Shown one piece after another: positions 13,314 to 26,130 of a DNA stretch of 64,000 nucleotides. The notes under the pieces were generated by a model. The model was not told the origin of the DNA, did no database searches, and worked only from the letters and a program-made list of their open reading frames with translations. The stretch covers positions 2,914,001 to 2,978,000 of the forward strand of contig NW_027480423.1 of assembly GCF_051401765.1 (NCBI RefSeq). The letters run 5' to 3'. The stretch's first letter is position 1. Each line of letters opens with the position of its first letter. A program made the translations under genes and the position numbers. This DNA comes from Calliopsis andreniformis. Its lineage: Eukaryota > Arthropoda > Insecta > Hymenoptera > Andrenidae.

Positions 13314-14339
13314 GCTTCACTCTAGGGCGTTGCTCCACCAGATCGAATAGTTAGGGACTTAGAAGTCAACGCCAGAGGCATAAAATAAAATAAAGATGCA
13401 ACAGTTTTTCCATCGTATAAAACGAATAATTGAAACCAGTGGAAAAGTAATGGTCATTTCTACGTTCCGGGCAACCTAGGCTTCACCCTATGGCGCTGCT
13501 CCACCAGATCGAATAGTTAGTGCCCTAGAAGTCAGCGCCAGAAGCATAAAATACAATATAAATACAACAGTTTTTCCATCGTGTAAAACGAATAATTGCT
13601 ACCATTGTGAAAGTTATGGTCATTTCTACGTTCAGGGCAACCTACCCTTCACCCTAGGGCGTTGCTCCACCAGATGGAATAGTTAGGGCCTAAGAAGTCA
13701 ACGCCAGAAGCATAAAATACAATAAAGATGCAACAGTTATTCCATTGTATAGCATGGACAGTTGCAACCAGTGTGAAAGTTATGGTCATTTCTACGTTCC
13801 GGGCAACCAAGGCTTCACCCTAGGGCGTTGTTCCACCAGATGGAAAAGTTAGGGCCTAAGAAGTCAACGCCAGAAACATAAAACACGATATAAATACAAC
13901 AGTTTTTCCATTGTATAAAAAGAGTAATTGCAACCAGTGTGAAAGTTATGGTCATTTCTACGTTCCGGGCAACATAAGCTTCACTCTTGGACGTTGCCCC
14001 ACCAGATCGAATGGCTAGGACCTTAGAAGTCGAAGCCAGAAGCATAAAATGCAATATTAATACAACGGTTTTTCTATCGCATAAAACGAATAATTGCTAC
14101 CGTTGTGAAAGTTATGCTCATTTCTACGTTCCGGGCAACCTAGGCTTCAATCTAGGGCGTTGTTCCTACAGATTGAAAAGTCAGGGCCTTAGAAGTCAAC
14201 GCCCGAAGCACGAAATACAAAATAAATAGAACAGTTGTTCCATCGTATAAAACGAATAATTGCTATCAGTGTGAAGGTTATGGTAATTTCTACGTTCCGG
14301 GCAACCTAGGTTTCACTCTAGGGCGTTGCTCCACCAGAT
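13314..14339 (+). repeat. Single 7-monomer unit in block copy 2 (unit C)
   Basis: Corresponds to both 1526-2551 (offset 11,788) and 2688-3713 (offset 10,626). It carries the unit B bases at all three sites that separate A from B. Its left flank is that of A and its right flank that of B. It is either the unduplicated ancestor or a product of A/B collapse. Confidence 0.85.
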
Positions 14340-17300
14340 CGCATAGCTAGGGACTTAGAATTCAACGCCATAAGAATAAAATACAATATAAGTACAACAG
14401 TTTTTCCAACGTATAAAATGAGTAATTGGAAACATTGTGAAAGTAATGGTCATTTCTACGTTCCAGGCGATCTAGGCGTCACTCTAGGGCGTTGCTCCAC
14501 CACATCGAATAGCTACGGCCTTAGAAGTCAACGCCCGAAGCATAAAATACATTAAATATACAAGAGCTTTTCCATCGTATAACAGGAGTAATTGCAACCA
14601 GTGTGAAGGTGATGGTCATTTCTACGTTCCGGGCAACCTAGGCTTCACTCTAGGGCGTTGTTCCACCAGATCGAAAAGTTAGGGCCTAACAAATCAACGC
14701 CAGAAGCATAAAATACAATATAAATATAACAGTTTTTCCATCGTATAAAACGAATAATAGCAAACAGTGTGAAAGTTCTGGTCATTTCTACTTTCCGGGC
14801 AACCTAGGCTTCTCTCTATGGCGTTGCTAGACCAGATCGAATAGTTAGGGCCTTAGAAGTCAACGCCCGAAGCATAAAATATAATAAAGATGCAACAGTT
14901 TTTCCATCGTATAACAGGAACAGTTGCAACCAGTGTGAAAGTAATGGTCAGTTATACGTTCCGGGCAAACTAGGTTTCACTCTAGGGCGTTGCTCCACCA
15001 GATCGAATAGTTAGGGCCTAAGAAGTCAACGCCAGAAACATAAAATACAATAAAGATGCAACAGTTCTTCCATCGTATAACAGGAATAATTGCAACCAGT
15101 GTGAAGGTAATGGTATGTCCTACGTTCCGAGCAAGCTTGGCTTCACCCTAGGGTGTTGCTAAACCAGATCGAATAGTTAGGGACTTAGAAGTCAACGCCA
15201 GAGGCATAAAATAAAATAAAGATGCAACAGTTTTTCCATCGTATAAAACGAATAATTGAAACCAGTGTGAAAGTTATGGTCATTTCTACGTGCCGGGCAA
15301 CCCAGGCTTCACTCTAGGGCGTTGCTCCACCAGATCGAATAGTTAGGGACTTAGTAGTCAACGCCCGAAGCATAAACTACAAAATAAATAGAACAGTTTT
15401 TCCATTGTATAAAACGAATAATTGCTACCACTGTGAAAGTTATGGTCATTTCTACGTGCCGGGCAACCCAGGCTTCACTCTAGGGCGTTGCTCCACCAGA
15501 TCGAATAGTTAGGGACTTAGAAGTCAACGCCAGAGGCATAAAATAAAATAAAGATGCAACAGTTTTTCCATCGTATAAAACGAATAATTGAAACCAGTGG
15601 AAAAGTAATGGTCATTTCTACGTTCCGGGCAACCTAGGCTTCACCCTAGGGCGCTGCTCCACCAGATCGAATAGTTAGTGCCCTAGAAGCCAGCGCCAGA
15701 AGCATAAAATACAATATAAATACTACAGTTTTTCCATCGTGTAAAACGAATAATTGCTACCATTGTGAAAGTTATGGTCATTTCTACGTTCAGGGCAACC
15801 TACCCTTCACCCTAGGGCGTTGCTCCACCAGATGGAATAGTTAGGGCCTAAGAAGTCAACGCCAGAAGCATAAAATACAATAAAGATGCAACAGTTATTC
15901 CATTGTATAGCATGGACAGTTGCAACCAGTGTGAAAGTTATGGTCATTTCTACGTTCCGGGCAACCTAGGCTTCAACCTAGGGCGTTGTTCCACCAGATG
16001 GAATAGTTAGGGCCTAAGAAGTCAACGTCAGAAGCATAAAATACGATATAAATACAACAGCTTTTCCATCGTATAAAACGAATAATTGCAACCAGTGTGA
16101 AAGTTATGGTCACTTCTACGTTTCTTGCCACCTCGGCCTCACCCAAGGGCGTTGCTCCAACAGATTGAATAGTTAGGGCCTTAGAAGTCAATGCCCGAAG
16201 CACAAAATGCAATAAATATACAACAGCTTTTCCTCGTATAGCAGGAATAATTTGCAACCAGTGTGATAGTAGTGGTCATTTCTACGTTCCGGGCAACCTA
16301 GGTTTCTCTCCAGGGCGTTGCTCCACCAGATCGAATAGTTACGGCCTAAGATGGCAACGCCAGAAGCAAAAAATGCAATATAAATATAACAGTTTTTCCA
16401 TCGTATAAAACGAATAATAGCAACCAGCATGAAAGTTATGGTCATTTCTACGTTCCGGGCAACCTAGGCTTCACCCCAGGGCGTTGTTCCACCAGATCAA
16501 ATAGTTAGGGCCTAAGAAGTGAACGCCAGCAGCACAAAATACAATATAAATACAACAGTTCTTCCATCATATAAAACGAATAATTGCAACCAGTATGAAA
16601 GTTATGGTCATTTCAACGTTCCGGGCAACCTAGGCTTCACTCTATGGCGTTCTTCCACCACATCCAATAGCTACGGCCTCAGAAGTCAACGCCTGAAGCA
16701 CAAAATACAATAAAAATACAACAGTCTTTCCATCCTATAACAGGAATTATTGCAACCCGTGTGAAAGTGATGGTCATTTGTACGTCCCAGGCAACCTAGG
16801 CTTCACTCTGGGGCGTTGTTCCACCAGATCGAATTGTTAGGGCCTAAGAAGTCAACGCCAGCAGCATAAAATACAATATAAATGCAACAGTTCTTCCATG
16901 ATATAAAACGAATAATTGCAATCACTGTGAAAGTTATGGTCATTTCTACATTCCGGGCAACCTAGGCTTCACTCTAGGGCGTTGCTCCACCAGATCGAAT
17001 AGATAGGGCCTTAGAAGTCAACGGCCGAAGCATAAAATACAAAATAAATAGAACTGTTTTTCCATCGTATAAAACGAATAATTGCTACCGGTGTGAAAGT
17101 TATTTCCATTTCTACGTTCCGGTCAACCTAGGCTTCACCCTAGGGCGTTGTTCCACCAGATAGAATAGTTATGGCATAAGAGGTCAACGCCAGAAGCATA
17201 AAATACAATATAAGTACAACAGTTTTTCCAACGTATAAAATGAATAATTGCAAACATTGCGAAAGTAATGGTCATTTCTACGACCCGGCAACCTAGGCTT

Positions 17301-18289
17301 CACTCTAGGGCATTGCTCCACCATATCGAATAGCTAGGGACTTAGAATTAAACGCCAGAAGCATAAAATACAATAAAAATACAACAGTTTTTCCATTGTA
17401 TAACAGGAATAATTGCAACCAGTGTGAAAGTAATGGTTATTTCTACGTTCCGGGCAACCTAGGCTTCACCCTAGTGCGTTGCTCCAACAGATTGAATAGT
17501 TAGGACCTTAGAAGTCAATGCCCGAAGCATAAAATACAATTTAAATATAACAGTTTTTCCATCGTATAAAACGAATAATTGCAACAAGTATGAAAGTTGT
17601 GGTTATTTCTACGTTCCGGGCAACCTAGGTTTCACTCTAGGGCGTTGCTCCACCAGATCGAATAGAGAGGGCCTTAGAAGTAAACGCCCGAAGCATAACA
17701 TACGATACAAAATACAACAGCTTTTCCATCGTATAAAACGAATAATTGGGAGCAGTGTGAAAATTAAAGTCATTTCAACGTTCCGAGCAATCTAGGTTTC
17801 ACTCTAGTGCGTTGCTCCACCAGATCGAATAGCTAGGGACTTGGAATTCAACGCCAGAAGAATAAAACACAATATAAGTACAACCGATTTCCCATTGTAT
17901 AAAATGAATAATTGCAAACATTGTGAAATTAATGGTCATTTCTACGTTCCGGGCAACCTAGGCGTCACTGTAGGGCGTTGCTCCAACACAGCTAATAGCT
18001 ACGGCCTTAGAAGTCAACGCCAGAAGCATAAAATACAATATCAATACAACAGCTTTTCCACCGTATAAAATGAATAATTGCAAACAGTGTGAAAGTACTG
18101 GTCATTTCTACGTTCCGGGTAACGTAGGCTTCACTCTAGGGCGTTGTTCCACCAGATCGAACAGTTAGGTCCTAAGATGGCAACGCCAGAAGCATAAAAT
18201 ACAATATAAATATAACAGTTTTTCCATCGTATAAAACGAATAATAGCAACCAGCGTGAAAGTTATGATCATTTCTGCGCTCCGGGCAAC

Positions 18290-18615
18290 CTAGGCTTCAC
18301 TCTACGGCGTTGTTCCACCAGATCGAATAGTCAGGGCCTAAGAAGTCAACACCAGAAGAATAAAATACAATAAAAATACAACAGTCTTTCCATCCTATAA
18401 CAGGAATAATTGCAACCCGTGTGAAAGTTATGGTCATTTCTACGTTCCGGGCAACCTAGGCTTCACTCTATGGCGTTCTTCCACCACATCGAATAGCTAC
18501 GGCATCGGAAGTCAACGCGTGAAGCATAAAATACAATAAAAATACAACAGTCTTTCCATCCTATAAGTAGGAATAATTACAACCCGTGTGAAAGTGATGG
18601 TCATTTCTACGTTCC
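18290..18615 (+). repeat. Mosaic junction of two monomers from different sources
   Basis: Up to about 18290 the sequence follows 7664 (offset 10,626). From 18295 it follows 10161 (offset 8,134), with ctctacggcg and caacaccagaag. From about 18440 it follows about 7810-7975, with tctatggcgttcttcc and gcatcggaagtcaacgcgtg. From about 18605 it follows 10470, with gcgcaacctgggctttac. Three switches lie within about 310 bp, so a single deletion cannot explain the loss of 15 monomers here. Confidence 0.82.
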
Positions 18616-20771
18616 GCGCAACCTGGGCTTTACTCTTGGGCGTTGTTCCACCAGATGGAATAGTTAGGGCCTTAGAAGTCAACGCCAGAAGCATAAAATA
18701 CGATATAAATACAACAGCTTTTCCATCGTATAAAACAAATAATTGCAACTAGTGTGAAAGTTATGGTCATTTCTACGTTCCGGGCAACCTAGGCTTCACC
18801 CTAGGCCGGTGTTCCACCAGATCGAATAATTAGGGCCTAAGAAGTGAACGCCAGAAGCATAAAATGCCATAAAAATACAACAGTTTTTCCATCGTATAGC
18901 AGGAATAATTTGCAACCTGTGTGATAGTAGTGGTCATTTCTACGTTCCGGGCAACCCAGGTTTCACTCCAGGGCGTGGCTCCACCAGATCGAATAGTTAC
19001 GGCCTAAGAAGTCAACGCCAGAAGCATAAAATACGATAAAGATGCAACAGCTTTTCCATCGTATAAAACGAATAATAGCAATCAGTGTGAAAGTTATGGT
19101 CATTTCTACATTCCGAGCAACCTAGGCTTCACTCTAGGCCGTTGCTCCACCAGATCGAATAGTTAGGTCCTTAGAAGTCAACGCCAGAATCATAAAATAC
19201 GATATAAATGCAACAGATTTTCCATCGTATAAAAGGAATAATTGCAACCAGTGTGAAAGTTATGGTCATTTCTACGTTCCGGGCAACCTAGGCTTCACTC
19301 TACGGCGATGCTCCACCAGATCAAACAGTTAGGGTCTTAGAAGTCAACGCCCGAAGCATAAAATACAAAACAAATAGAACGGTTTTTCCATTGTATAAAA
19401 CGAATAGTTGCTGCCAGTGTAAAAGTTATGGTCATTTCTACGTTCCGGGCAATCTAGGCTTCACCCTAGGCCGTTGTACCACCAGATCGAATAGTTAGGG
19501 CCTAAGAAGTGAACGCCAGAAGCATAAAATACAATATAAATACAACAGTTTTTCCATCGTATAAAACGAATAATTGCAACCAGTGTGTAAGTTATGGACA
19601 TTTCTACATTTCGAGCAACCTAGGCTTCACTCTAGGGCGTTGCTCCACCTGATCGAATAGTTAGGGCCATAGAAGTCAACGCCAGAAGCATAAAATAAAA
19701 CATAAATACAACAGTTTTTCCACCATATAAAACGAATAATTGCAACCAGTATGAAAGCTACGGTCATTTCTACTTTCCGGGCAACCTAGGCTTCACCCTA
19801 GGGCGTTGCTCCAACAGAGTGAATAGTTAGGGCCTTAGAAGTCAATGCCCGGAGTATAAAATGCAATAAAAATACAACAGTTTTTCCATCATATAACAGG
19901 AATAATTCCAACCAGATTGAAAGTGATGGTCATTTCTACGTAGCGGGCAACCTAGGCTTCACTCTAGCGCGTTGCTCCACCAGATCGAATAGTTAGGGCC
20001 TTAGAAGTCAACGCCCGAAGCATAAAATACAAAATAAATAGAACAGTTTTTCCATCGTATAAAACGAATAATTGTTACCAGTGTGAAAGTTATGGTCATT
20101 TCTACTTTCCGGGCAACCTGCGCTTCCCCCTAGGGCGCTGATCCACCAGATGGAATAGTTAGGGCCTTAGAAGTCAACGCCAGAAGCATAAAATACGATT
20201 TAAATACAACAGCTTTTCCATCGTATAAAACGAATAATTGCAACCAATGTGAAAGTTATGGTCATTTCTACGTTCCGGCAACCTAGGCTTAACTCTAGGG
20301 CGTTGCTCCACCTGACCGAATAGTTCGGGCCTTAGAAGTCAACGCCAGAATAATAAAATACAATATAAATACAACAGTTTTTCCACCATATAAAACGAAT
20401 AATTGCAACCAGTATGAAAGTTACGGTCATTTCTACTTTCCGGGCAACCTAGGCTTCACCCTACGGCGTTGCTCCAACAGAGTGAATAGTTAGGGCCTTA
20501 GAAGTCAATGCCCGAAGGATAAAATGCAATAAAAATACAACAGTTTTTCCATCATATAACAGGAATAATTGCAACCAGTTTGAAAGTGATGGCCATTTCT
20601 ACGTACAGGGCAACCTAGGCTTCACTCTAGGGCGTTGCTCCACCAGATCGAATAGTTAGGGCGTTAGAAGTCAACGCCCGAAGCATAAAATACAAAATAA
20701 ATAGAACAGTTTTTCCATCGTATAAAACGAATAATTGCTACGAGTGTGAAAGTTATGGTCATTTTTACTTT

Positions 20772-22200
20772 CCGGGCAACCTACGCTTCCCCCTAGGGCG
20801 TTGATCCACCAGATGGAATAGTTAGGGCCTAAGGAGTCAACGCCAGAAGCATAAAATACGATATAAATTCAACAGCTTTTCCATCGTATAAAACGAATAA
20901 TTGCAACCAGTGTGAAAGTTATGGTCATTTCTACGTTCCGGGCAAACTAGGCTTCCCCCTAGGGCGCTGCTGCAACAGGTTGCATAGTTAGGGCCTTAGA
21001 AGTCAATGACCGAAGCATAAAGTGCAGTAAAAATACAACAGTTTTTCCATCGTATAGCAGGAATAATTTGCAACCAGTGTGAAGGTTATGGTCGTATCTA
21101 CGTTCCGGGCAACCTAGGCATCACTGTAGGGCGTTGCTCCACCAGATCGAATAGCTAGGTCCTTAGAAGTCAACGCCAGAAGCATAAAATACGATATAAA
21201 TACAACAGCTTTTCCATCGTATAAAAGGAATTATTGCAAACAGTGTGAAAGTAATGGTCATTTCTACGTTCCGGGCAACCTAGGCTTCACTCTACGGCGT
21301 TGTTCCACCAGATCGAATAGTTAGGGCCTAAGAAATCAACACCAGAAGAATAAAATACAAAATAAGTGCAACAGCCTTTACACCGTATAAAACGAATAAT
21401 TGCAACCTGTGTGAAGGTTATGGTCATATCTACGTTCCGGGCAACATAGGCTTCACCCTTGGGCGTTGCTCCAACAGAGTGAATAGTCAGGGCCTTAGAA
21501 GTCAATGCCCGAAGCATAAAATGCAATAAAAATACAACAGTTTTTCCATCATATAACAGGAATAATTGCAACCAGTGTGAAAGTTATGGTCATTTCTACA
21601 TTTCGAGCAACCTAGGCTTCACTCTAGGGCGCTGCTCCAACAGATTGCATAGTTAGGGCCTTAGAAGTCAATGCCCGAAGCATAAAATGCAGTAAAAATA
21701 CAACAGTTTTTCCATCGTATAGCAGGAATAATTTGCAACCAGTGTGAAGGTTATGGTCGTATCTACGTTCCGGGCAACCTAGGCATCACTGTAGGGCGTT
21801 GCTCCACCAGATGGAATAGTTAGGTCCTTAGAAGTCAACGCCAGAAGCATAAAATACGATATAAATACAACAGCTTTTCCATCGTATAAAACGAATAATT
21901 GCAACCAGTTTGAAAGTGATGGCCAATTCTACGTTCCGGGCAACCTAGGTTTCACACCAGTGCGTTGCTCCACCAGAAGGAATAGTTACGGCCTAAGAAG
22001 TCGACGCCAGAAGCATAAAATACGATATAAATACAACAGCTTTTCCATCGAATAAAACGAATAATTGCAACCAGTGTGAAAGTAATGGTCATTTCTACGT
22101 TCCGAGCACCCTAGGCGTCACTCTAGGGCGTTGCTCCACCAGATCGAATAGGTTGGTCCTTAGAAGTAAACGCCAGAAGCATAAAATACGATATAAATAA
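20772..22200 (+). repeat. Mixed monomers with a 4-monomer duplication
   Basis: 20966-21180 and 21631-21845 match at offset 665 bp, about 4 x 166. Shared rare markers are ggttatggtcgtatctacg (21091 and 21756 as gtcgtatcta) and ggcatcactgtaggg. The first monomer has the ctacgcttccccc variant resembling the one near 11990. No gene or other element is seen. Confidence 0.75.
21381..21397 (-). other. CENP-B-box-like motif, best match seen
   Basis: On the minus strand this 17-mer reads ATTCGTTTTATACGGTG. The mammalian CENP-B core is nTTCGnnnnAnnCGGGn; here eight of nine fixed positions match and the last G is T. The usual monomer form, with CGAT in place of CGGT, matches seven of nine. Monomers with taacaggaat, taaaaggaat or taaaatgaat lose the TTCG part. 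Function is unproven; the host may have no CENP-B, and a 7/9 match can occur by chance. Confidence 0.35.
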
Positions 22201-23000
22201 AACAGAGTTTCCATGGTATAAAACGAATAATTGCTACCAGTGTGAAAGTTATGGCCATTTCTACGTTCCGGGCAACCTAGGCTTCACCCTAGGGCGTTGT
22301 TCCACCAGATCGAATAGTTAGGGCCTAAGAAGTCAACGCCAGAAGCATAAAATACAATATAAATGTAACAGTTTTTCCATCGTATAAAACGAATAATAGC
22401 AACCAGTGTGAAAGTTGTGGTCATTTCTACTTTCCGGGCAACCTAGGCTTCTCCCTAGGGCGTCGCTCCATCAGATTGAATAGTGAGGGCCTTAGAAGGT
22501 AATGACCGAAGCATAAAATGCAATAGAAGTACAACAGTTTTTCCGTCATATAACTGGAATAATTGCAACCAGTTTGAAAGTGATGGTCATTTCTACGTTG
22601 CGGGCAACCTAGGCTGCACTCTCGGGCGTTGCTCCACCGGATCGAGTAGTTAGTACCTTAGAAGGCAACGCCAGAAGCATAAAATACAATATAAATACAA
22701 CAGCTTTTCCATCGTATATAATGTATATTTGCAAACAGTGTGAAAGTAATGGTCATTTCCATGTTCCGGGCAAACTAGGCTTCACTCTAGGGCGTTGCTC
22801 CATCAGACCGAATAGTTAGGGCCTTAGAAATCAACGCCAGAAGCATAAAATACAATAAAGATGCAACAGTTTTTCCATCGTAAAACAGGAATAATTGCAA
22901 CCAGGGTGAAGGTAATGGTCATTTCTACGTTCCGGGCAACGTAGGTTTCACTCTAAGGCGTTGTTCCACCAGATCGAATAGTTAGGGCCTAAGAAGTCAA
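22201..23000 (+). repeat. 18-monomer-offset duplication, copy 1
   Basis: Matches 25189-26130 at offset 2,988 bp (18 x 166) from aacagagtttccatgg onward, with markers atataaatgtaacag and gtcgctcc. By caaccaggg (22898 versus 26051) the offset has become 3,153, so the downstream copy has one extra monomer near 25740-25900. The right end lies after caacgtaggtttcactctaaggcg. Confidence 0.78.
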
Positions 23001-23254
23001 CGCCAGAAGCATAAAATACAATATAAATGTAACAGTTTTTCCATCGTATAAAACGAATAATAGCAACCAGTGTGAAAGTTATGGTCATTTCTACGTTCCG
23101 GGCAACCTAGGTTTCACTCTAGGGCGTTGCTCTACCAGATCGAATAGCTAGGGACTTAGAATTCAACGCCAGAAGGATAAAATACAATATAAGTACAACA
23201 GTTATTCCATCGTATAAAATGAGTAGTTGCAAACATTGTGAAAGTAATGGTCAT

Positions 23255-25030
23255 TTCTACGTTCCGGGCAACCTAGGCGTCACTCTAGGGCGTTGCTCCA
23301 CCACATCTAATAGCTACGACCTTAGAAGTCAACGCCAGATGCATACAATACAATATAAATACAGCAGCTTTTCCATCGTACAAAATGAATAATAGCAATC
23401 AGTGTGAAAGTAATGGTCATTTCTACGTTTCGGGCAACCTAGGCTTCACTCTAGGGCGGTGCTCCACCAGATCAAATAGTTAGGGCCTAAGAAGTCAACG
23501 CCAGAAGCATGAAATACAACATAAATACAACAGATTTTCCATCGTATATAATGTATATTTGCAAACAGTGTGAAAGTAATGGTCATTTCTATGTACCGGG
23601 CAACCTAGGCCCCACTCTCGGGCGTTGCTCCACCAAATCAAATAGCTAGGGCCTTAGAGGTCAACGCCAGAAGCATAAAATACAATAAAGATGCAAAAGT
23701 TTTTCCATCGTATAACAGGAATAACTGCAAACAGTGCGAAAGTAATGGTCATTTCCATGTTCCGGGCAACCTAGTCTTCACTCTAGGGCGTTGTTCCACC
23801 AGATCGAATAATTAGGGTCTAAGAAGTCAACACCAGAAGAATAAAATACAATATAAGTACAAAAGCTTTTCCATCGTATAAAATGAGTAATTGCAAACAT
23901 TGTGAAAGTAATGGTCATTTCTACGTTCCGGGCCACCTAGGCGTCACTCTAGGGCGTTGCTCCACCACATCTAATAGCTACGGCCTTAGAAGTCAACCCC
24001 AGATGAATAAAATACAATAAAGATGCCACAGCTTTTCCATCGTATAAAACGAATAATTGCAACCAGTGTGAAAGTTATGGTCATTTCTACGTTCCGGGCA
24101 ACCTAGGCTTCACTCTAGGGCGTTGCGCAACCAGATCGAATAGTTAGGGCCTTAGAAGTCAACGCCCGAAGCATGAAATACAAAATAAATAAAACAGTTT
24201 TTCCATCGTATAAAACGAATAATTGCAACCAGTATGAAAGTTAACGTCATTTCTACTTTCCGGGCAACATAGGCTTCACCCTCGGTCGTTGCACCAACAG
24301 ATTGAATAGTTAGGGCCTTAGAAGTCAACGCCCGAAGCATAAAATACAAAATAAATAGAACAGTTTTTCCATCGTATAAAACGAATAATTGCTACCAGTA
24401 TGAAACTTATGGTCATTTCTACTTTCCGAGCAACCTAGGCTTCACCCTGAGACGTTTGTCCAACAGATTGAATAGTTAGGGCCTTAGAAGTCAACCACCG
24501 AACCATAAAATGCAAAAAAAATACAACAGTGTTTCCCACATATAACAGGAATAATTGCAACCAGTTTGAAAGTGATGGCCAATTCTACGTTCCGGGAAAC
24601 CTAGGCTTCTCTCTAGGGCGTTGCTCCACCAGATCGAATAGATAGTGCCTTAGAAGTCAACGCTAGAAGCATAAAATACAATATAAATACAACAGTTTTT
24701 CCATCGTATAAAACGAATAATTGCAACCAGTATGAAACTTATGGTCATTTTTACTTTCCGAGCAACCTAGGCTTCACCCTAGGGCCTTGCTCCAACAGAT
24801 TGAATAGATAGGGCCTTAGAAGTCAACGCCCAAACCATAAAATGCAAAAAAAATACAACAGTGTTTCCATCATATATCAGGAATATTTGCAACCAGTTTG
24901 AAAGTGATGGCCAAATCTACTTTCCGGGCAACCTAGGTTTCACTCCAGGGCGTTGCTCGACCAGACCGAATAGTTACGGCCTAAGATGTCAACGCCAGAA
25001 GCATAAAACACGATATAAATACAACAGCTT
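23255..25030 (+). repeat. Three-copy block, copy alpha
   Basis: Pairs with 26740-28520 at offsets of 3,485, then 3,651, then 3,485 bp (21 or 22 monomers). Markers include cacatctaatagctacgacc, the run gtatataatgtatatttgc and aggccccactctcggg (23609, 27260, 32238). It contains a monomer at about 24180-24346 with gtatgaaagttaacgtc that copy beta lacks and copy gamma has. It lacks a monomer at the position of 26925-27090. Confidence 0.83.
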
Positions 25031-25188
25031 TTCCATCGTATAAAACGAATAAGTGCAACCAGTGTGAAAGTTATGGTCATTTCTACTTTCCGAGCAACCT
25101 AGACTTCACCCTAGGGCGTTGCTCCAACAGATTGAATAGTTAGGGCCTTAGAAGTCAACGCCCGAAGCATAAAATGCAATAAAAATAC

Positions 25189-26130
25189 AACAGAGTTTCC
25201 ATGGTATAAAACGAATAATTGCTACCAGTGTGAAAGTTATGGCCATTTCTACGTTCCGGGCAACCTAGGCTTCACCCTAGGGCGTTGTTCCACCAGATCG
25301 AATAGTTAGGGCCTAAGAAGTCAACGCCAGAAGCATAAAATACAATATAAATGTAACAGTTTTTCCATCGTATAAAACGAATAATAGCAACCAGTGTGAA
25401 AGTTATGGTCATTTCTACTTTCCGGGCAACCTAGGCTTCTCCCTGGGGCGTCGCTCCAACAGATTGAATAGTGAGGGCCTTAGAAGGTAATACCCGAAGC
25501 ATAAAATGCAATAGAAGTACAACAGTTTTTCCATCATATAACTGGAATAATTCCACCAGTTTGAAAGTGATGGTCATTTCTACGTTCCGGGCAAACTAGG
25601 CTTCACTCTCGGGCGTTGCTCCACCGGATCGAATAGTTAGTACCTTAGATGTCAACGCCCGAAGCATAAAATACAATATAAATACAACAGCTTTTCCATC
25701 GTATATAATGTATATTTGCAAACAGTGTGAAAGTAATGGTCATTTCCATGTTCCGTGCAACCTAGGCTTCACACTAGGGCGTTGTTCCACCAGATCGAAT
25801 AGTTAGGGCCTAAGAAGTCAACGCCAGAAGCATACAATACGATATAAATGCAAAAGCTTTTCCATCGTATAAAACGAATAATTGCAGCCAGTGTGAATGT
25901 AATGGTCATTTCTACGATCCGGGCAAACTAGGCTTCACTCTAGGGCGTTGCTCCACCAGACCGAATAGTTAGGGCCTTAGAAATCAACGCCAGACGCATA
26001 AAATACAATAAAGATGCAACAGTTTTTCCATCGTAAAACAGGAATAATTGCAACCAGGGTAAAGGTAATGGTCATTTCTACGTTCCGGGCAACGTAGGTT
26101 TCACTCTAAGGCGTTGTTCCACCAGATCGA
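25189..26130 (+). repeat. 18-monomer-offset duplication, copy 2
   Basis: Partner of 22201-23000, one monomer longer. Its second half (from about 25390) is also the start of a larger block repeated at 30368, so parts of this sequence exist in three places. The monomer inserted relative to copy 1 carries cttcacactagggcg and catacaatacgatataaatgc. Confidence 0.78.

Larger units (their letters stand above)
12637..20771 (+). repeat. 71-monomer block, copy 2, contracted to ~49 monomers
   Basis: It pairs with copy 1 at offset 11,788 up to about 13314, at offset 10,626 from there to about 18290, and at offset 8,135 from 18616 to the end. The steps equal 7 and 15 monomers missing relative to copy 1. 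Left and right ends both fall in ccgggcaaccta, the motif at which copy 1 begins (849, 12637, 20772). After 20783 the sequence changes to ctacgcttccccc and no longer follows copy 1. The length, about 8.13 kb, equals 49 x 166. Confidence 0.88.
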
